From an uncultured Paracoccaceae bacterium (GTDB lineage: Bacteria; Pseudomonadota; Alphaproteobacteria; Rhodobacterales; Rhodobacteraceae), in the NCBI GenBank assembly GCA_947503765.1, contig CANNFA010000001.1, forward strand, positions 186,001-250,000: a stretch of DNA of 64,000 nucleotides, given 5' to 3'. Positions 1 through 8,591 of this stretch are shown here, piece after piece; position 1 is the stretch's first letter; every line of letters starts with the position of its first letter. Under the pieces are notes generated by a model. The model was not told where the DNA came from. It saw only the letters and a program-made list of their open reading frames with translations, and did no database searches. The position numbers and the translations under genes are program-made.

Positions 1-1237
1 GGCCATTGCGAGCGCCGGTGGAAAGCGCCGAGGTGATCGAGGCCGGAACCGAGATCACCAGCGCACAGGGGCAGCCGATCAGCAAGAGCGCCAGCGCCCG
101 GTAGATCCAGTCGCCCCAGGCCAACCCGAAGGCCAGCGGCGGGACGATGGCCACCAGGACCGCGACCCCGACCACGGCGGGCATGTAGACCCGGCTGAAC
201 CGGTCGATGAAACGCTCGGTCGGGGCGCGGGCGCTCTCGGCCTCCTGCACGAGGCGCACGATGCGGGCGATGGTGTTGTCCTCGGCCGCCCTGGTGACCC
301 GCACACGCAGCACCGCCTCGGCATTGATCGACCCGGCGAAAACCTCGGCGCCCGGCTCCTTCAGGCTCGGGACACTCTCGCCCGTCACGGGGCTTTCGTC
401 GACGCCGGAAATGCCCTCGGTCACCTCGCCGTCGCAGGGCACGCGGTCGCCGGGGCGGACCTGCACAACCTGCCCAACGCGGAGTTTTTCTGCCGGCACC
501 TCCCGCGTCTTGCCGTCCGCCTCAAGCCGCGCGGTCTTTGGCACGAGTTTCGACAGCGCCCGGATGCTGTCACGCGCCTTGCCGGCCGAGACGCCTTCCA
601 GCAATTCCCCCACGGCGAAGAGAAAGACGACGAGCGCGGCCTCTTCCGGCTCGCCGATCACCAGCGCGCCGCCGGCGGCGATGGTCATCAGCATCTCGAT
701 CGTGAAGGGCATGCCCGCGCGGGTCATGGCGAACGCCCTCTGCGCCACGGGAACGAGGCCGATCAGCGTGGCGAGGACGAAGGCCCAATGAGAGGTTTCG
801 GCCGGAAAGACGAGGCGCGACGCCCAGGCCGCGGCGAGCAATGCGCCGGTGCCAAGCACCAGCCGGCCCTTGGCGGTCTGGTACCACGGCGGGGCCGCCA
901 TATCCTGGGGCGGGGCCGCGTCTTGCTCCTCCGGCTCCGGAATTTCCGCGGCATCCGGAAACGCCCCCTCTGGCAGGATGAAGCCGCCCTCGGGCTTCTC
1001 CGGCCGCGCACCCTTGGGCGCGATGCCGAAGCCGACCCGGCGCACGGCTTTCTCGATGCTCTCGGACGATATCTGCGTCTCGTCCAGCGTCAGCCGCAGC
1101 CGCTCGGCCATCAGCGCGACGTCTACATCCGCGACGCCGGGCAGACGCTCGACCGCGCCGCGCACCTTTGCCGCGCAGGCTCCGCAATCCATGCCCGTCA
1201 CGCGCCATTCGCGTTGTGCTGCGTTGCCGTCCGGCAT
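1..1237 (-). CDS. Zn/Cd/Pb-type P1B-ATPase, 3' part outside window
   Basis: Heavy-metal exporting P-type ATPase of the inner membrane, 412 codons visible. I translated it directly because it runs off the window edge. Seen: an N-terminal HMA domain with GMDCGAC (C18, C21), an acidic/proline linker, membrane helices, the actuator motif PVTGES, and the ion-binding CPC (C389-P-C391) shortly before the edge. The phosphorylation site DKTGT must lie outside. The ATG at 1237 is chosen because it is in frame with the HMA motif; an ATG at 1250 is in another frame. Family knowledge: a CPC motif with one HMA domain fits ZntA/CadA/PbrA exporters. The divergent MerR gene with a divalent-type cysteine and the MerR-type promoter before this gene support Zn, Cd or Pb. 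The exact metal cannot be told. Confidence 0.9.
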   Translation of the reverse strand, partial: MPDGNAAQREWRVTGMDCGACAAKVRGAVERLPGVADVDVALMAERLRLTLDETQISSESIEKAVRRVGFGIAPKGARPEKPEGGFILPEGAFPDAAEIPEPEEQDAAPPQDMAAPPWYQTAKGRLVLGTGALLAAAWASRLVFPAETSHWAFVLATLIGLVPVAQRAFAMTRAGMPFTIEMLMTIAAGGALVIGEPEEAALVVFLFAVGELLEGVSAGKARDSIRALSKLVPKTARLEADGKTREVPAEKLRVGQVVQVRPGDRVPCDGEVTEGISGVDESPVTGESVPSLKEPGAEVFAGSINAEAVLRVRVTRAAEDNTIARIVRLVQEAESARAPTERFIDRFSRVYMPAVVGVAVLVAIVPPLAFGLAWGDWIYRALALLLIGCPCALVISVPASITSALSTGARNG

Positions 1238-1271
1238 GAGGATGCTCCATTGTGATTCCCGGTCGGATTTC

Positions 1272-1302
1272 GATATACGATCTACAGCTACTGTAGGTTC
1301 AA
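1272..1302 (-). promoter_or_regulatory. MerR-type promoter/operator of the Zn/Cd/Pb ATPase
   Basis: On the minus strand a -35 TTGAAC (1297-1302) and a -10 TATATC (1272-1277) are separated by 19 bp. The spacer holds a perfect dyad CTACAG-CTA-CTGTAG (1282-1296). Overlong spacers with a central dyad are the hallmark of promoters twisted open by MerR-family activators, and this dyad resembles ZntR/PbrR/CadR sites. It lies about 35 bp upstream of the ATPase start and between the two divergent genes, so it may also control the regulator. Confidence 0.85.
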
Positions 1303-1382
1303 GCCCTGTCGGGCGGTTTTCCGTATTGCCGCCCCCGGTGGGAGCACGCGGCCGCAGCGCTCGACCCATGAGGAGACCACCC

Positions 1383-1796
1383 ATGCTTTCGATCGGCACC
1401 CTGGGAAAGCGGACCGGCACCAAGGTGCAGACGATCCGCTACTACGAACAGATCGGGCTGATGCCCGAACCCGGCCGGACCGAAGGCGGCCAGCGCCGCT
1501 ACGAGGACGCGGAGCTTGACCGCCTGGCCTTCATCCGCCACTCCCGCGAGCTCGGGTTTTCCCTGGAGGCGATCCGGGAGCTGCTGGATCTCTCGGACAA
1601 CCCGGAACGCTCCTGCGCCCAGATCGACGCGGTCGCCCAGAAACAGCTCCACAAGGTCGAGGCCCGGATCGCCCGGCTCGAGGCTCTCCGCATCGAACTG
1701 CGCCGCATGATCGGCGAGTGCCACGCCGACCGGGTCGCCGATTGCCGCATCCTGGAAGTGCTGCGCGACCACGAGGAATGCCTGTCCGAGCACTGA
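1383..1796 (+). CDS. MerR-family regulator, divalent-metal type (ZntR/CadR/PbrR-like)
   Basis: 137-residue metal-sensing transcription activator. The N-terminal winged helix-turn-helix carries TVQTIRYYEQIGL-type MerR residues, followed by a long dimerisation helix and a C-terminal metal loop. C78 sits where divalent-metal sensors such as ZntR have their dimer-helix cysteine; C113 and C121 form the loop, and an extra C133 lies near the end. The ATG at 1383 is chosen because GAGGAGA stands about 7 nt upstream; the reading frame is open much further upstream, but that part has no such site. It is divergent from the metal ATPase and faces a MerR-type promoter, so it very likely activates that gene. 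Confidence 0.92.
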   Translation: MLSIGTLGKRTGTKVQTIRYYEQIGLMPEPGRTEGGQRRYEDAELDRLAFIRHSRELGFSLEAIRELLDLSDNPERSCAQIDAVAQKQLHKVEARIARLEALRIELRRMIGECHADRVADCRILEVLRDHEECLSEH

Positions 1797-1867
1797 ACGC
1801 CGGACATATCATGCCCGGAAGTCGCACGGGCAGAGCCGGGGAGCCGCCGGGCGCAGGTTCACAAAGG

Positions 1868-1894
1868 GCAACGGGCCCGCCGGCGCCGTTTTCC
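1868..1894 (+). terminator. Possible terminator after the MerR gene
   Basis: Between the convergent merR-like and copZ-like genes an inverted repeat AACGG/CCGTT (1870-1874 and 1886-1890) with a GC-rich interior is followed by a short T run. It is a weak intrinsic terminator at best. The rest of 1797-1896 shows nothing recognisable. Confidence 0.4.
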
Positions 1895-1896
1895 TG

Positions 1897-2103
1897 TCAG
1901 GTCGCGGCCGGGGCTGTCACATCGTACCCGGCATTCCGAATGGCATCGGACAGGGCTTGCTCGCTCAGCGCGCTTTCGACCTCGACGACATGGGTGCCAA
2001 GATCGCACGAAACCCGGGCGGCCGGGTCGATTGCCTTGATCGCCTTTTCGATGGCGGCGGTGCAGTGCCCGCAGCTCATGTCCGGAACGCTCAGTCTGGT
2101 CAT
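1897..2103 (-). CDS. copZ: Small heavy-metal-associated (HMA) copper chaperone
   Basis: 68-residue single-domain metallochaperone of the CopZ/Atx1 type, cytoplasmic, expected to carry Cu(I) to CopA. Seen: the metal site MSCGHC (C11, C14) and a ferredoxin-like length and pattern. The His in the CxxC is common in bacterial copper chaperones. The ATG at 2103 has AAAGGAG 6 nt upstream; a longer upstream extension is open but lacks such a site. It is divergent from copA, and the gap holds one CueR-like box facing each gene, so the two are probably co-induced by copper. Confidence 0.9.
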   Translation of the reverse strand: MTRLSVPDMSCGHCTAAIEKAIKAIDPAARVSCDLGTHVVEVESALSEQALSDAIRNAGYDVTAPAAT

Positions 2104-2136
2104 CTCTGTCTCCTTTGAATGGCCCCGAGGTGAGGT

Positions 2137-2157
2137 CTTCCACCGCGGGAAGGTCAA
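2137..2157 (-). promoter_or_regulatory. CueR-like box facing the chaperone gene
   Basis: On the minus strand TTGACC (2152-2157) is followed directly by the dyad CTTCC-N6-GGAAG (2137-2152), the core of CueR/HmrR copper operators. The spacer is one base shorter than in the copA site and no clear -10 is visible. It is therefore a plausible but imperfect copper-responsive promoter. Confidence 0.6.
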
Positions 2158-2186
2158 GGCCGGGGCGGAAAATTTTTCGCCGCCCA

Positions 2187-2217
2187 TTGACCTTCCAGCA
2201 AGTGGAACCCCTATCTA
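2187..2217 (+). promoter_or_regulatory. CueR-type promoter/operator of copA
   Basis: -35 TTGACC (2187-2192), a 19-bp spacer containing the dyad TTCCA-N5-TGGAA (2193-2207), and -10 TATCTA (2212-2217). This is the classical copper-responsive MerR-family promoter, 27 bp before the copA start. Confidence 0.88.
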
Positions 2218-2244
2218 CGGGGCGAACACAGTCAGGAGTCCGCC

Positions 2245-4752
2245 ATGCCAGCCCCGCAACCCCTTCGGCTTTCCGTGCAGAACATGTCCTGCGCTTCCTG
2301 CGTCGGACGGGTCGAGCGGACCCTGTCCGCGCTGGCCGGTGTGGATGACGTGCATGTGAACCTCGCCAACGAGACGGTACAGGCGCAGATCGACGCGCCC
2401 GCGCGGATTTCCGAAGTCATGGCGGCGCTCGATGATGCGGGCTATCCGGCGCGGACGCAGGATGTGCGCCTGAACGTGGCGTCGATGTCCTGCGCCTCCT
2501 GCGTGGGGCGCGTGGACAAGGCGCTGGCGGCGGTGCCGGGCGTGCTGGACGTCAACGTGAACCTCGCCTCGGAAACCGCAACGGTCACCTATGCCGAGGG
2601 CGCCGTGGCGCTTGCGGATCTGCTGAACGCGGCCGAGCAGGCGGGCTATCCGGCGGAACCCGCAGAGGATACCGCCCCCGAGGACCGCAGCGCCCGCAAG
2701 GACAGCGAGGCGCGGGCGATGGCCCGGAAAACCGTGCTGGCCGGCGTGTTTGCCCTGCCCGTCTTCCTGCTGGAGATGGGGGCGCATGTGATCCCCGGCG
2801 TGCACGGGCTGATCGGGCGGACCATCGGCCACGAGACAAGCTGGATGATCCAGTTCGTGCTGACCACCATCGTCCTGGCATGGCCGGGGCGGGCCTTCTA
2901 CACCAAGGGGTTCCCGGCCCTCTTCAAGGGTGCGCCGGACATGAACAGCCTTGTCGCGGTCGGCACCTCGGCCGCCTATCTCTATTCGCTGGTGGCGCTC
3001 TTCGCCCCCGATCTGCTGCCCGAAGCCTCGCGCGCCGTCTATTTCGAGGCGGCGGCGGTGATCGTCGTGCTGATCCTTCTGGGCCGCTGGATGGAGGCGC
3101 GCGCCAAGGGCCGCACCGGGGCCGCGATCCAGAAACTGCTGGGGCTTCAGGCACGCACCGCGCGGGTTCTTGTGGACGGCGAGCCGCAGGACGTGGCCAT
3201 CGAACGCATTCGCACCGGCGACATCCTCGTCGTTCGGCCCGGCGAGCGGATCGCGGTGGACGGCGAGGTGACCGAAGGCAGCGCCCATGTTGATGAAAGC
3301 ATGATCACCGGCGAGCCGGTGCCGGTGGCCAAGGGCACAGGCGATCCGGTCACCGGCGGCACGGTCAATGGCACCGGCGCGTTCCAGTTTCGCGCCACGC
3401 GCGTCGGCGCCGATACCACGCTGGCGCAGATCATCCGCATGGTCGAACAGGCGCAGGGCGCCAAGCTGCCGATCCAGGGCATGGTGGACCGGATCACGCT
3501 GTGGTTCGTGCCTGCGGTGATGGCCTTCGCGGCGCTGACCGTTCTGGTCTGGCTGGTCGTCGGCCCCTCGCCCGCGCTGTCCTATGCGCTGGTGGCGGGC
3601 GTGTCGGTGCTGATCATTGCCTGCCCCTGCGCGATGGGCCTGGCCACGCCGACCTCGATCATGGTCGGCACCGGACGCGCCGCCGAGATGGGGGTGCTGT
3701 TTCGCAAGGGCGATGCGCTGCAACAATTGTCCGGCGTCGGGGTCGTGGCGGTCGACAAGACCGGCACCGTCACCGAAGGCCGGCCGGAGCTGACCGACAT
3801 GGTGCTGTCGGACGGGTTCGACCGGGACGAGGTTCTGGCGCTTGTGGCCGCGGTCGAGGAACAGTCCGAGCATCCGATCGCCGATGCCATCGTGCGCGCG
3901 GCGCGGGTCGAGAACCTGGCGCGGCATGATGTCGACAGCTTCACGTCGATCACCGGGCACGGCGTTCGTGCGCAGGTCGCCGGGCGCGATGTCCTGGTCG
4001 GTGCAGACCGGCTGATGACCCGCGAAGGGCTCGAGATCGGCGGCCTCGCCGATGCGGAAAGGCGCCTTGCCGAACAGGGCCGCACCGCGCTGTTCGCCGC
4101 CGTGGACGGGCGCGTGGCCGCGGTGATCGCCGTCGCCGATCCGGTGAAGCCGTCCAGCGCGGCCGCCATCGCGGCACTGCACGATCTGGGGCTCAAGGTC
4201 GCCATGATCACCGGCGACAAGCGCGAGACGGCGGATGCCATCGCACGCGAGACCGGTATCGACCAGGTGATCGCCGGCGTGTTGCCCGACGGCAAGGTCG
4301 CGGCGCTGGACGATCTGCGGGATGGCGGGCGGCAGGTGGCCTTTGTCGGGGACGGCATCAACGACGCCCCGGCGCTTGCCCATGCGGATGTCGGCATCGC
4401 CATCGGCACCGGCACGGATGTCGCCATCGAATCCGCCGATGTGGTTCTGATGTCGGGCGATCTGCGCGGCGTGGTGAACGCCTACCAGGTGTCGATCCGA
4501 ACGATGCGCAACATCCGGCAGAACCTGTTCTGGGCCTTCGGCTACAACGTGGCGCTGATCCCGGTGGCGGCCGGCGTGCTTTATCCGCTGTTCGGCCTGC
4601 TCCTGTCGCCGGTGCTGGCTGCCGGGGCGATGGCGCTGTCGTCGGTCTTCGTGCTGACCAACGCGCTCAGGCTGCGGCGCATATCCCCCGCGATGGACGA
4701 GACGAAGACGGCCCGCCCCGCGGCGCGTCTTTCCCCTGCCCCGGCCGAATAA
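2245..4752 (+). CDS. copA: Cu(I)-exporting P1B-ATPase CopA
   Basis: 835-residue copper exporter of the inner membrane. Seen in order: two N-terminal HMA domains, each with MSCASC (first pair C16/C19); membrane helices; actuator TGE (355-357); ion channel CPC (C460-P-C462); phosphorylation motif DKTGT with D504; the nucleotide-domain SEHP histidine H543; and the hinge [10 protein letters not shown]. Two HMA domains plus CPC are typical of Cu(I) pumps. It is preceded by a CueR-type promoter and followed 13 bp later by cueR, so the two are probably co-transcribed. Length and motifs are complete. Confidence 0.96.
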   Translation: MPAPQPLRLSVQNMSCASCVGRVERTLSALAGVDDVHVNLANETVQAQIDAPARISEVMAALDDAGYPARTQDVRLNVASMSCASCVGRVDKALAAVPGVLDVNVNLASETATVTYAEGAVALADLLNAAEQAGYPAEPAEDTAPEDRSARKDSEARAMARKTVLAGVFALPVFLLEMGAHVIPGVHGLIGRTIGHETSWMIQFVLTTIVLAWPGRAFYTKGFPALFKGAPDMNSLVAVGTSAAYLYSLVALFAPDLLPEASRAVYFEAAAVIVVLILLGRWMEARAKGRTGAAIQKLLGLQARTARVLVDGEPQDVAIERIRTGDILVVRPGERIAVDGEVTEGSAHVDESMITGEPVPVAKGTGDPVTGGTVNGTGAFQFRATRVGADTTLAQIIRMVEQAQGAKLPIQGMVDRITLWFVPAVMAFAALTVLVWLVVGPSPALSYALVAGVSVLIIACPCAMGLATPTSIMVGTGRAAEMGVLFRKGDALQQLSGVGVVAVDKTGTVTEGRPELTDMVLSDGFDRDEVLALVAAVEEQSEHPIADAIVRAARVENLARHDVDSFTSITGHGVRAQVAGRDVLVGADRLMTREGLEIGGLADAERRLAEQGRTALFAAVDGRVAAVIAVADPVKPSSAAAIAALHDLGLKVAMITGDKRETADAIARETGIDQVIAGVLPDGKVAALDDLRDGGRQVAFVGDGINDAPALAHADVGIAIGTGTDVAIESADVVLMSGDLRGVVNAYQVSIRTMRNIRQNLFWAFGYNVALIPVAAGVLYPLFGLLLSPVLAAGAMALSSVFVLTNALRLRRISPAMDETKTARPAARLSPAPAE

Positions 4753-4765
4753 GGAGGATTTCGAG

Positions 4766-5185
4766 ATGAACATCGGCGATGTCGCGCAGCTTTCCGGCCT
4801 GCCGGCCAAGACGATCCGCTATTACGAGGATATCGGACTGGTCAAGCCGCTCCGCAGTGCCAATGGCTATCGCAGCTTCCGCGACTGCGACGTGCACAAG
4901 CTGGCCTTTCTGGGCCGCGCCCGCGCGCTGGGATTCAGCATCGAGGATTGCCGCAATCTGCTGAAACTCTACGAGGACGACCACCGCACCAGCGCCGAGG
5001 TCAAGCAGATCGCCGAAATGCACCTGGGCCGGATCGACCAGAAGATCACCGAGCTGACGGAGATGCGCGCGACGCTTGCGCATCTGGTCAATGCCTGCGC
5101 CGGAGACAACCGGCCCGACTGCCCGATCCTGGCCGATCTTGCACCGAAACAGGACGAAAACGCGCTGCTGGATCAGCCCGGTTAG
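4766..5185 (+). CDS. cueR: Copper-responsive MerR-family regulator CueR/HmrR
   Basis: 139-residue MerR-family activator. Seen: an N-terminal TIRYYEDIGL helix-turn-helix, a dimer helix, and a metal loop with C111 and C119. The dimer-helix position that is Cys in divalent sensors is Ser here (S76 region), as expected for Cu(I)/Ag(I) sensing. A strong AAGGAGG stands before the ATG. It follows copA closely and should act on the two CueR-like boxes at 2137-2217. Confidence 0.93.
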   Translation: MNIGDVAQLSGLPAKTIRYYEDIGLVKPLRSANGYRSFRDCDVHKLAFLGRARALGFSIEDCRNLLKLYEDDHRTSAEVKQIAEMHLGRIDQKITELTEMRATLAHLVNACAGDNRPDCPILADLAPKQDENALLDQPG

Positions 5186-5462
5186 GGCATGTTTCGGCCG
5201 GTCGAATTCAGGCACCTACCCGAACCGGGTTGAGCGCCCCCTCTCTGGGCCCGCCAGGCGCATGGCATCGGCGGCAGGACTGCCGGCTTTGCGCCGGGGC
5301 CGGGGCGATCCTTCCTGCCCTGGCACCGCGAAAATGCCCGACCTTGTCGGCTGCAAGGGGATTTCTTGCGGAACCCCGGAACCATCCAGCGCTGGAAGGT
5401 GGTTGTGCGGGAAAGTGGCCGGCCAGAGGCCCGAAATCTTTCGCGTCCGAGAAAGGATGATC
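5186..5462. other. Intergenic stretch between cueR and the DUF305 gene
   Basis: About 277 bp with no convincing gene. It contains a perfect 12-bp palindrome TCCAGCGCTGGA (5385-5396) that resembles half of a CueR box, but no matching -35/-10 pair is obvious. It may hold the promoter of the next gene. Confidence 0.4.
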
Positions 5463-6344
5463 ATGTCATACTGGAGATTTGCCGCAATGATCGCGACCTC
5501 GACGGTCGTGATGTTCATTCTGATGTATCTCAACACCTATCTCTGGGCGCATGTCTTCTGGTCCGAGACGCGGGCCTACATGGCGGTCCTGATGGGCGCG
5601 ACGATGGCGATCATCATGCTGGCCTTCATGCTGTCGATGTATTCCAGCAAGGCGATCAACGCCGCCATCTTCGCCGGCGCGGTCCTGGCCTTCGCCGGCT
5701 CTCTGTGGCTGGTGCGCAGCCAGGTGACGGTGGGCGATACCAGCTTCATGCGCGCGATGATCCCGCATCATTCCATCGCCATCATGACGTCGAGCCGGGC
5801 CAATATCGAGGATGCCCGCGTGCGCAAGCTGGCCGATGAAATCATCTATGCGCAGGACAAGGAAATCGCCGAGATGCGGTATCTTGTCGACGAGATCGAG
5901 GCATCGGGCGTGATGCCGCGATCGCAAGAGACTCCCGCCGGTAACGTCATGGATCTCGAGCAGGCGCTTTCCACGGCCGATATCGCGGTTCTCGATCCGG
6001 GGTTCATGACCGAAGCGGAGATCGCCCGCCTGTTCCCCGACGGCCCCGCCTGCACCTTCGCCTATACCTCGGACAGTCCCGCGGTCCTCGCGCTCGGGCC
6101 GGCCGATGACGGGATGGCCGGCCTTGTGAAGCTCAGCGGCGATCTGGTGCGGCTGGACCTGCAAGCGGGCGGCGACATCGCGGCCGGCGCCGCGCCGCGC
6201 ACCGAGGGCCTTGCCATGCAGGTCAGCGCGCCGGGCGGCGGTGCCCTGAACGCGGCCGGAGCCATGCAGGAGGCCGATCTGACCCTCGAGCTGGATGCCG
6301 GCCTGAGCGCCGGGTTCCGCGGCTTCTACCGCTGTGCGGGATAG
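5463..6344 (+). CDS. DUF305-domain membrane protein with extra C-terminal domain
   Basis: 293-residue protein. Three hydrophobic helices in the first 85 residues are followed by a DUF305 segment with FMRAMIPHHSIAIM and a pattern of paired His and Met; DUF305 proteins are often linked to copper handling. The last ~110 residues (from about 185) form a second, polar region that I do not recognise. The start at 5463 is preferred over the ATG two codons upstream because AAAGGA lies at proper distance only for 5463. Its position after copA-cueR suggests a role in metal tolerance, by inference only. Confidence 0.75.
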   Translation: MSYWRFAAMIATSTVVMFILMYLNTYLWAHVFWSETRAYMAVLMGATMAIIMLAFMLSMYSSKAINAAIFAGAVLAFAGSLWLVRSQVTVGDTSFMRAMIPHHSIAIMTSSRANIEDARVRKLADEIIYAQDKEIAEMRYLVDEIEASGVMPRSQETPAGNVMDLEQALSTADIAVLDPGFMTEAEIARLFPDGPACTFAYTSDSPAVLALGPADDGMAGLVKLSGDLVRLDLQAGGDIAAGAAPRTEGLAMQVSAPGGGALNAAGAMQEADLTLELDAGLSAGFRGFYRCAG

Positions 6345-6487
6345 TCCTTGTTGCCCGGCGGCAATATGGCCAGACTGGGCAAGGTGATGAAGACGGCATG
6401 ATGGCATCCTCGGAACGAATGGCGGTCATGCCAAAGGGGGAAAGCTTGGGGAACGTCCCGCGCGGGGCGTGAACGGAGGCCGGGACG

Positions 6488-6832
6488 ATGACCCAGATCG
6501 CGATGCCGATCGTTGTTACGCTTCTTGCCGTCGTCTTCGCGGTGGCAATGCAGCGGATCGGCCCGCAAACCGGCGCGACCTGGCCGCAGCGCGCGCCCTT
6601 TCTGGGGGGCGGCCAACCCGAAACCCACGCCTGGCAGCGGTTTCACGTCCGCTATTACCCGATGACGCTGCTGTTCATCGCCTTCGAGATGGAGATGATG
6701 TTCATGTATCCTTGGGCGGTGGTCTATGTCGAAACCGGGCTGACGGCGCTGGCCGAGATGGGCATGTTCCTGGGGATCCTGTCGGTCGGCATCCTCTATG
6801 GCTGGCGCGAGGGGGTGTTCCGGTGGCAATGA
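6488..6832 (+). CDS. Complex I-like subunit A (NuoA/ND3 homologue)
   Basis: 114 residues, three predicted membrane helices. The helix 2 segment FEMEMMFMYPWAVV matches the conserved NuoA/ND3 motif (usually FDxExxFLFPWA). GGAGG precedes the ATG. It opens an eight-gene operon whose other members resemble NuoH, J, K, L, M and N. Homology to NuoA is clear; a role in NADH oxidation is doubtful because the catalytic subunits are absent from the operon. Confidence 0.88.
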   Translation: MTQIAMPIVVTLLAVVFAVAMQRIGPQTGATWPQRAPFLGGGQPETHAWQRFHVRYYPMTLLFIAFEMEMMFMYPWAVVYVETGLTALAEMGMFLGILSVGILYGWREGVFRWQ

Positions 6833-7701
6833 CCCTGCTGTCCGCGCTGGCCCGCCGCGCCGAGATCCCGGTCTTTGCCGTGATCGGGACGCGGGGGCTG
6901 GGCCTCGCCGAAAGCCTGCGGCGCCGGCCCGGCCTGCGGCTGGTGGACAGCCCGCGCCATGCCCGCGTGCTGCTGGTTGCCGGTGCCGTGGACGGCGCGC
7001 AGAAACAGGCGCTGGAAAGGCTGCACGCGCAGCTTCCCGCGCCGCGCGGGACGGTCTGGTGGCAGGCCGAGCCCCTGTTCGCGCGGGGCGAGGTCGTGAC
7101 GGGCGACGACCCGATGCCGGCGATCCGGGCGGCGGCAAGCGCCGACGATCCCGACCAGCGCCCCGACGTGCCGCCGCATCCGTGGCAGGGGATCGGCCCG
7201 CATGGCCACGGCGGCCGCGGCATGATGGGCGGCAATCCCTACGGCCGCCCGATGGCGATGACGGCGGATGACATCCGCGACGGGCTGGCGCTGGACGCCT
7301 ATAGCGCGCGGTTCGGCCCGTTCCTGCCGATGCTGCCGCCGGGGCTGGCGCTGGACCTGACCTTGCAGGGCGACGTGATCGTGTCGGCGGATGTGGCGTC
7401 GGCGCCGTTCGAGCAGGGGCCGCAGGGCGACGCCCCGGATCTGTGCGCCGCGCGGATGCTGCGGCTGATGGGGATCGGGCCGATTGCGGCGCGGGCGCGT
7501 GGCGCTCTGCTGGCGCTGCCCCAGGGGTCGGGGATGCGCCGGCGGCTGGCAGCGTGGCTGCGCGGCGAACAGGTGAGCGAGACGCCGGATCCGCTGCCCG
7601 CCGCGCTGCCGGGGTTGGAATGGGCCGAGGCGGTGCTGTGGCTCGCAAGCTTTCCGCCCTCGCGCCTGCGCGCTGCCTGCATGGAAAGGCACGCCGCATG
7701 A
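6829..7701 (+). CDS. Degenerate NuoB/NuoD-like soluble subunit of the orphan complex
   Basis: 290 residues, mostly hydrophilic. Residues ~30-75 (SPRHARVLLVAGAV, then a helix and LPAPRG) follow the NuoB fold pattern, but the four cysteines that bind cluster N2 are missing; the whole protein has only two Cys, near the C-terminus. A Gly/His/Met-rich linker (HPWQGIGPHGHGGRGMMGG) follows. Then comes a segment PPGLALDLTLQGDVIVSAD that resembles the start of NuoD, without its HRG motif. The ATG at 6829 overlaps the stop of the A gene by 4 bp. I infer a structural Q-module remnant that joins to the membrane arm. The comparison with NuoB/NuoD is from memory of motifs, not a computed alignment. Confidence 0.65.
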   Translation: MTLLSALARRAEIPVFAVIGTRGLGLAESLRRRPGLRLVDSPRHARVLLVAGAVDGAQKQALERLHAQLPAPRGTVWWQAEPLFARGEVVTGDDPMPAIRAAASADDPDQRPDVPPHPWQGIGPHGHGGRGMMGGNPYGRPMAMTADDIRDGLALDAYSARFGPFLPMLPPGLALDLTLQGDVIVSADVASAPFEQGPQGDAPDLCAARMLRLMGIGPIAARARGALLALPQGSGMRRRLAAWLRGEQVSETPDPLPAALPGLEWAEAVLWLASFPPSRLRAACMERHAA

Positions 7702-8591
7702 TCGTCGCCACGCTTGCCTTGCTGCTGGCGCTGCCGCCTCTGATCTGGGCGGCCGCCATGTTCGACCGGATCGGCACCGGGCGGGGCGCCATCGTCATGG
7801 GCCCGATCCGCAACGGCGCCGCCCTGATGCTGCGCCCGAATACCGAAACCGAGGCGCCGGACCGGCTGAACCGGCTGCTGGCGCCCGGCTGGTACCTGGC
7901 GCTGGCGCTGGTCGGGTTGTCGGTGGTGCCGCTGGCGCCGGGGATCGTCGCAACCGACCTTTCCACCGGCCTCGTGCTCTGGGGCGCCTGCGAGGCGCTG
8001 ACGGTGGTGGTCGTGTTCCTGCATGGCTGGTCGCCCAACGCGCCGCTGCCCCTGATCGGGGCCTACCGCTATGTCGCCATCGGCCTGCCGGCGATGCTGC
8101 TGTCGATGTTCGTGCTGATCGGCGCGGCGCTGCCGGCGGAATCTTTGTCGGTCGTGGAGGTCGTCGAGGCGCAGCGGGGTCTGTGGAACGTGGTGCGCCA
8201 ACCGCTTGGCCTGCCGCTGTTCATGGCGCTGGGGCTGGCGATCACCCTGCGCGGGCCGTTCGATTATGCGGACGGGGCGGAACTCGCCGGCGGCACCAGC
8301 GCCGAGGAAAGCGGCCCGGCGCTGGCGCTATGGCAGTTTGCACGCGCCTCGATGCTGGTGGCATTCTCGGCCATGGCGGCGGCGGCCTTTCTCGGCGGCC
8401 ATCTGGGGCCGGTGCTGCCGGGGCCGGTCTGGCTGCTGCTCAAGACGCTGGCCGTGATGGCGGCGACCGTGGCCGCCGGACGGTTCTTCGCGCGGATGCC
8501 CCCCGCGCGGATGCTGACCTTCCTCTGGGTCGTGTTGCTGCCGCTCTCCTTCGTCAGTCTGGCGCTCGTCGGGGTGGAGGTGCTGGAATGA
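7698..8591 (+). CDS. Complex I-like subunit H (NuoH/ND1 homologue)
   Basis: 297-residue polytopic membrane protein, about eight helices. Seen: GWSPNAPLPLIGAYR (NuoH: GWSSxxKxxxLGxxR) and PFDYADGAEL (NuoH: PFDLPEAExEL). The glutamate normally found just after the first motif (SxEV region) is replaced by AIGLP here. The length is a little short of usual NuoH (~325). ATGA overlap with the previous gene shows tight co-translation. Confidence 0.85.
   Translation: MIVATLALLLALPPLIWAAAMFDRIGTGRGAIVMGPIRNGAALMLRPNTETEAPDRLNRLLAPGWYLALALVGLSVVPLAPGIVATDLSTGLVLWGACEALTVVVVFLHGWSPNAPLPLIGAYRYVAIGLPAMLLSMFVLIGAALPAESLSVVEVVEAQRGLWNVVRQPLGLPLFMALGLAITLRGPFDYADGAELAGGTSAEESGPALALWQFARASMLVAFSAMAAAAFLGGHLGPVLPGPVWLLLKTLAVMAATVAAGRFFARMPPARMLTFLWVVLLPLSFVSLALVGVEVLE

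Noticed and set aside
570-1250. Start of the first ATPase at the ATG at 1250
   Set aside because: That ATG is in a different frame from the HMA, TGES and CPC motifs; the frame starting at 1237 carries them.
2215-4809. 864-codon open frame opposite copA
   Set aside because: It is the antisense shadow of copA, rich in His/Arg/Gly without any domain; such long antisense frames are common at this GC content.
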